Shown: positions 63,105-64,000 of the stretch, one piece after another
Position numbering within the stretch: the stretch's first letter is position 1
Layout: every line of letters begins with the position of its first letter
Source: an uncultured Granulosicoccaceae bacterium
GTDB lineage: Bacteria; Pseudomonadota; Gammaproteobacteria; Granulosicoccales; Granulosicoccaceae
Reading direction: 5' to 3'
Length of the DNA stretch: 64,000 nt
NCBI GenBank assembly: GCA_938007995.1
Contig: CALLLW010000007.1
Coordinates: forward strand, 1 to 64,000
Notes under the pieces: model-generated
What the model saw: the letters and a program-made list of their open reading frames with translations, nothing else
What the model was told of the DNA's origin: nothing
Databases searched by the model: none
Program-made: the position numbers and the translations under genes

Positions 63105-64000
63105 ATGAATAAAAAAGACAAAAAAGAGCTAAGCGAATCCGATATCGCAGCCAAATTCATCACTCCAGCCATTATTAATGCAGGCTGGGATGAAATGACG
63201 CAGATTCGCCGAGAATTTCCGCTCACTCCCGGCCCCGTCATCGTGCGTGGCAACATGTCGTCCCGCAACAAGAAAAAAAGCAAACGTGCAGACTACATGC
63301 TGCAGATGAAAAAGGGCCTGCCAGTGGCGGTAGTGGAGGCTAAGTCCAACAACTTTCCTCCCGGTCATGGCATGCAACAGGCGCTTGGCTATGCAGAGAT
63401 TCTGGGTATCCCCAGCGCATTCAGCTCCAACGGTGACGCCTTTGCCTCACACAACAAAGTAGCCGGTGAAAACGAAGACATAGAGACCGAATTTCCGCTC
63501 GATAACTTTCCATCACCGGATGAACTCTGGCAGCGCTACCGACAGTTCGATCCATCCATAGCAGAACAAGACAACATTGCCGCACTACCCAAAGCAGCCG
63601 AACCTCTCGCACCGGTCTACGATGACACCAGTGAAGCTCTGGTGCTGCAACCTTATTTCGATGACGGTAGCGGCAAGGAACCGCGCTACTACCAGATACA
63701 GGCAATCAATCGGGTGGTAGAACGTGTTGCCGCAGGTCAGAAGCGCTTGTTGTTGGTAATGGCTACCGGCACTGGAAAAACCTACACAACCTTCCAGATC
63801 ATCTGGCGTTTATGGAAAGCCAGACGCGCCAGACGCATATTGTTTCTGGTAGACCGTAACATCCTTGCCGACCAAACCCTCACCAATGACTTCGCCCCGT
63901 TTGGCGACGTGATGACAAAAATAAAGAACCGCAAGATCGACCCTTCCTACCAGATTCATCTTGGCCTTTATCAGGCACTAACCGGCCCCGATGAGGAAGA
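63105..64000 (+). CDS. hsdR: Type I restriction endonuclease subunit R, 5' part
   Basis: The first 298 codons from ATG 63,105; the gene runs off the window. An N-terminal nuclease domain shows the PD-(D/E)xK pattern (Asp63 in RADY, Glu78-x-Lys80 in VVEAK). A helicase motor follows with Q motif YYQIQA (195-200) and Walker A ATGTGKT (220-226), then FLVDRNILADQT. It is the ATP-driven translocating and cutting subunit of a type I system. hsdM and hsdS would be expected beyond the right edge or elsewhere; none is visible here. Confidence 0.93.
   Translation, partial: MNKKDKKELSESDIAAKFITPAIINAGWDEMTQIRREFPLTPGPVIVRGNMSSRNKKKSKRADYMLQMKKGLPVAVVEAKSNNFPPGHGMQQALGYAEILGIPSAFSSNGDAFASHNKVAGENEDIETEFPLDNFPSPDELWQRYRQFDPSIAEQDNIAALPKAAEPLAPVYDDTSEALVLQPYFDDGSGKEPRYYQIQAINRVVERVAAGQKRLLLVMATGTGKTYTTFQIIWRLWKARRARRILFLVDRNILADQTLTNDFAPFGDVMTKIKNRKIDPSYQIHLGLYQALTGPDEE

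Overview
The window looks like chromosome of a free-living, probably marine, Gram-negative gammaproteobacterium. Signs are an OmpA-domain outer-membrane protein, a lipobox, an Amt transporter, an AI-2E-type permease, SerB with an ACT-like N-terminus, a GntR/LacI-controlled L-idonate/gluconate locus, a CobT-like protein and HemJ. The gene content (TSP3-repeat giant protein, PhyH, sulfotransferase, Rieske oxygenase, sugar-acid ABC operon) would suit a Granulosicoccus-like lineage, but that is a guess from content, not a phylogeny. No rRNA, complete tRNA or CRISPR was seen.

Bases 1 to about 10,260 read as a genomic island: short genes in both orientations, wide spacers, few recognisable families. 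It holds 23-bp iterons, an AlpA-like regulator, a divergent family-A polymerase-like protein, an HNH nuclease, an N-acyl-amino-acid/LuxI-type acyltransferase overlapping an isoprenylcysteine-methyltransferase-like membrane protein, a serine recombinase with a candidate res site, an OLD-type ATPase-TOPRIM protein and a uracil-DNA-glycosylase-like protein. A tmRNA-like 3' end followed by a strong terminator (10,242-10,307) is a plausible right border.

After a mostly empty 1.6 kb come a CobT-like VWA protein and a 12-kb gene for a 3,996-residue secreted protein. Most of that protein is thrombospondin type-3 calcium-binding repeats. It then runs in frame through a C-terminal-sorting-signal-like segment and a lipoprotein signal into an OmpA beta-barrel and peptidoglycan-binding domain, as if two genes had fused. 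Bases 26.4-42.7 kb carry an unrecognised secreted protein, a PerM-type permease, a DMT exporter, a periplasmic molybdopterin-fold protein coupled to a hybrid histidine kinase, a divergent PhyH/sulfotransferase pair, an Amt-PAS-GGDEF-EAL fusion, xylulokinase, a secreted EEP hydrolase and an orphan histidine kinase.

Bases 42.7-53.5 kb form a sugar-acid regulon: idnD divergent from idnO-gluconokinase, then an eight-gene operon (ABC transporter, SDR, lactonase, TIM-barrel isomerase, LacI repressor). Two near-identical ATGTTACCGATAACAT-type operators sit in the two promoter regions, so the last gene's repressor probably controls both units. Idonate would pass through 5-ketogluconate and gluconate to 6-phosphogluconate.

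Bases 53.5-60.2 kb are housekeeping and catabolic: serB, an SDR without the usual YxxxK, hemJ, a glutaryl-CoA dehydrogenase, a hemerythrin-like protein, an AhpD-like protein and a Rieske oxygenase of the quaternary-ammonium type. At 60.2-61.9 kb a Fic gene lies between the intact Rieske gene and a decayed, mostly synonymously diverged second copy of its 3' end. The right edge has a truncated TcmP-like gene and the 5' part of a type I restriction hsdR, which looks like a second defence-type region.
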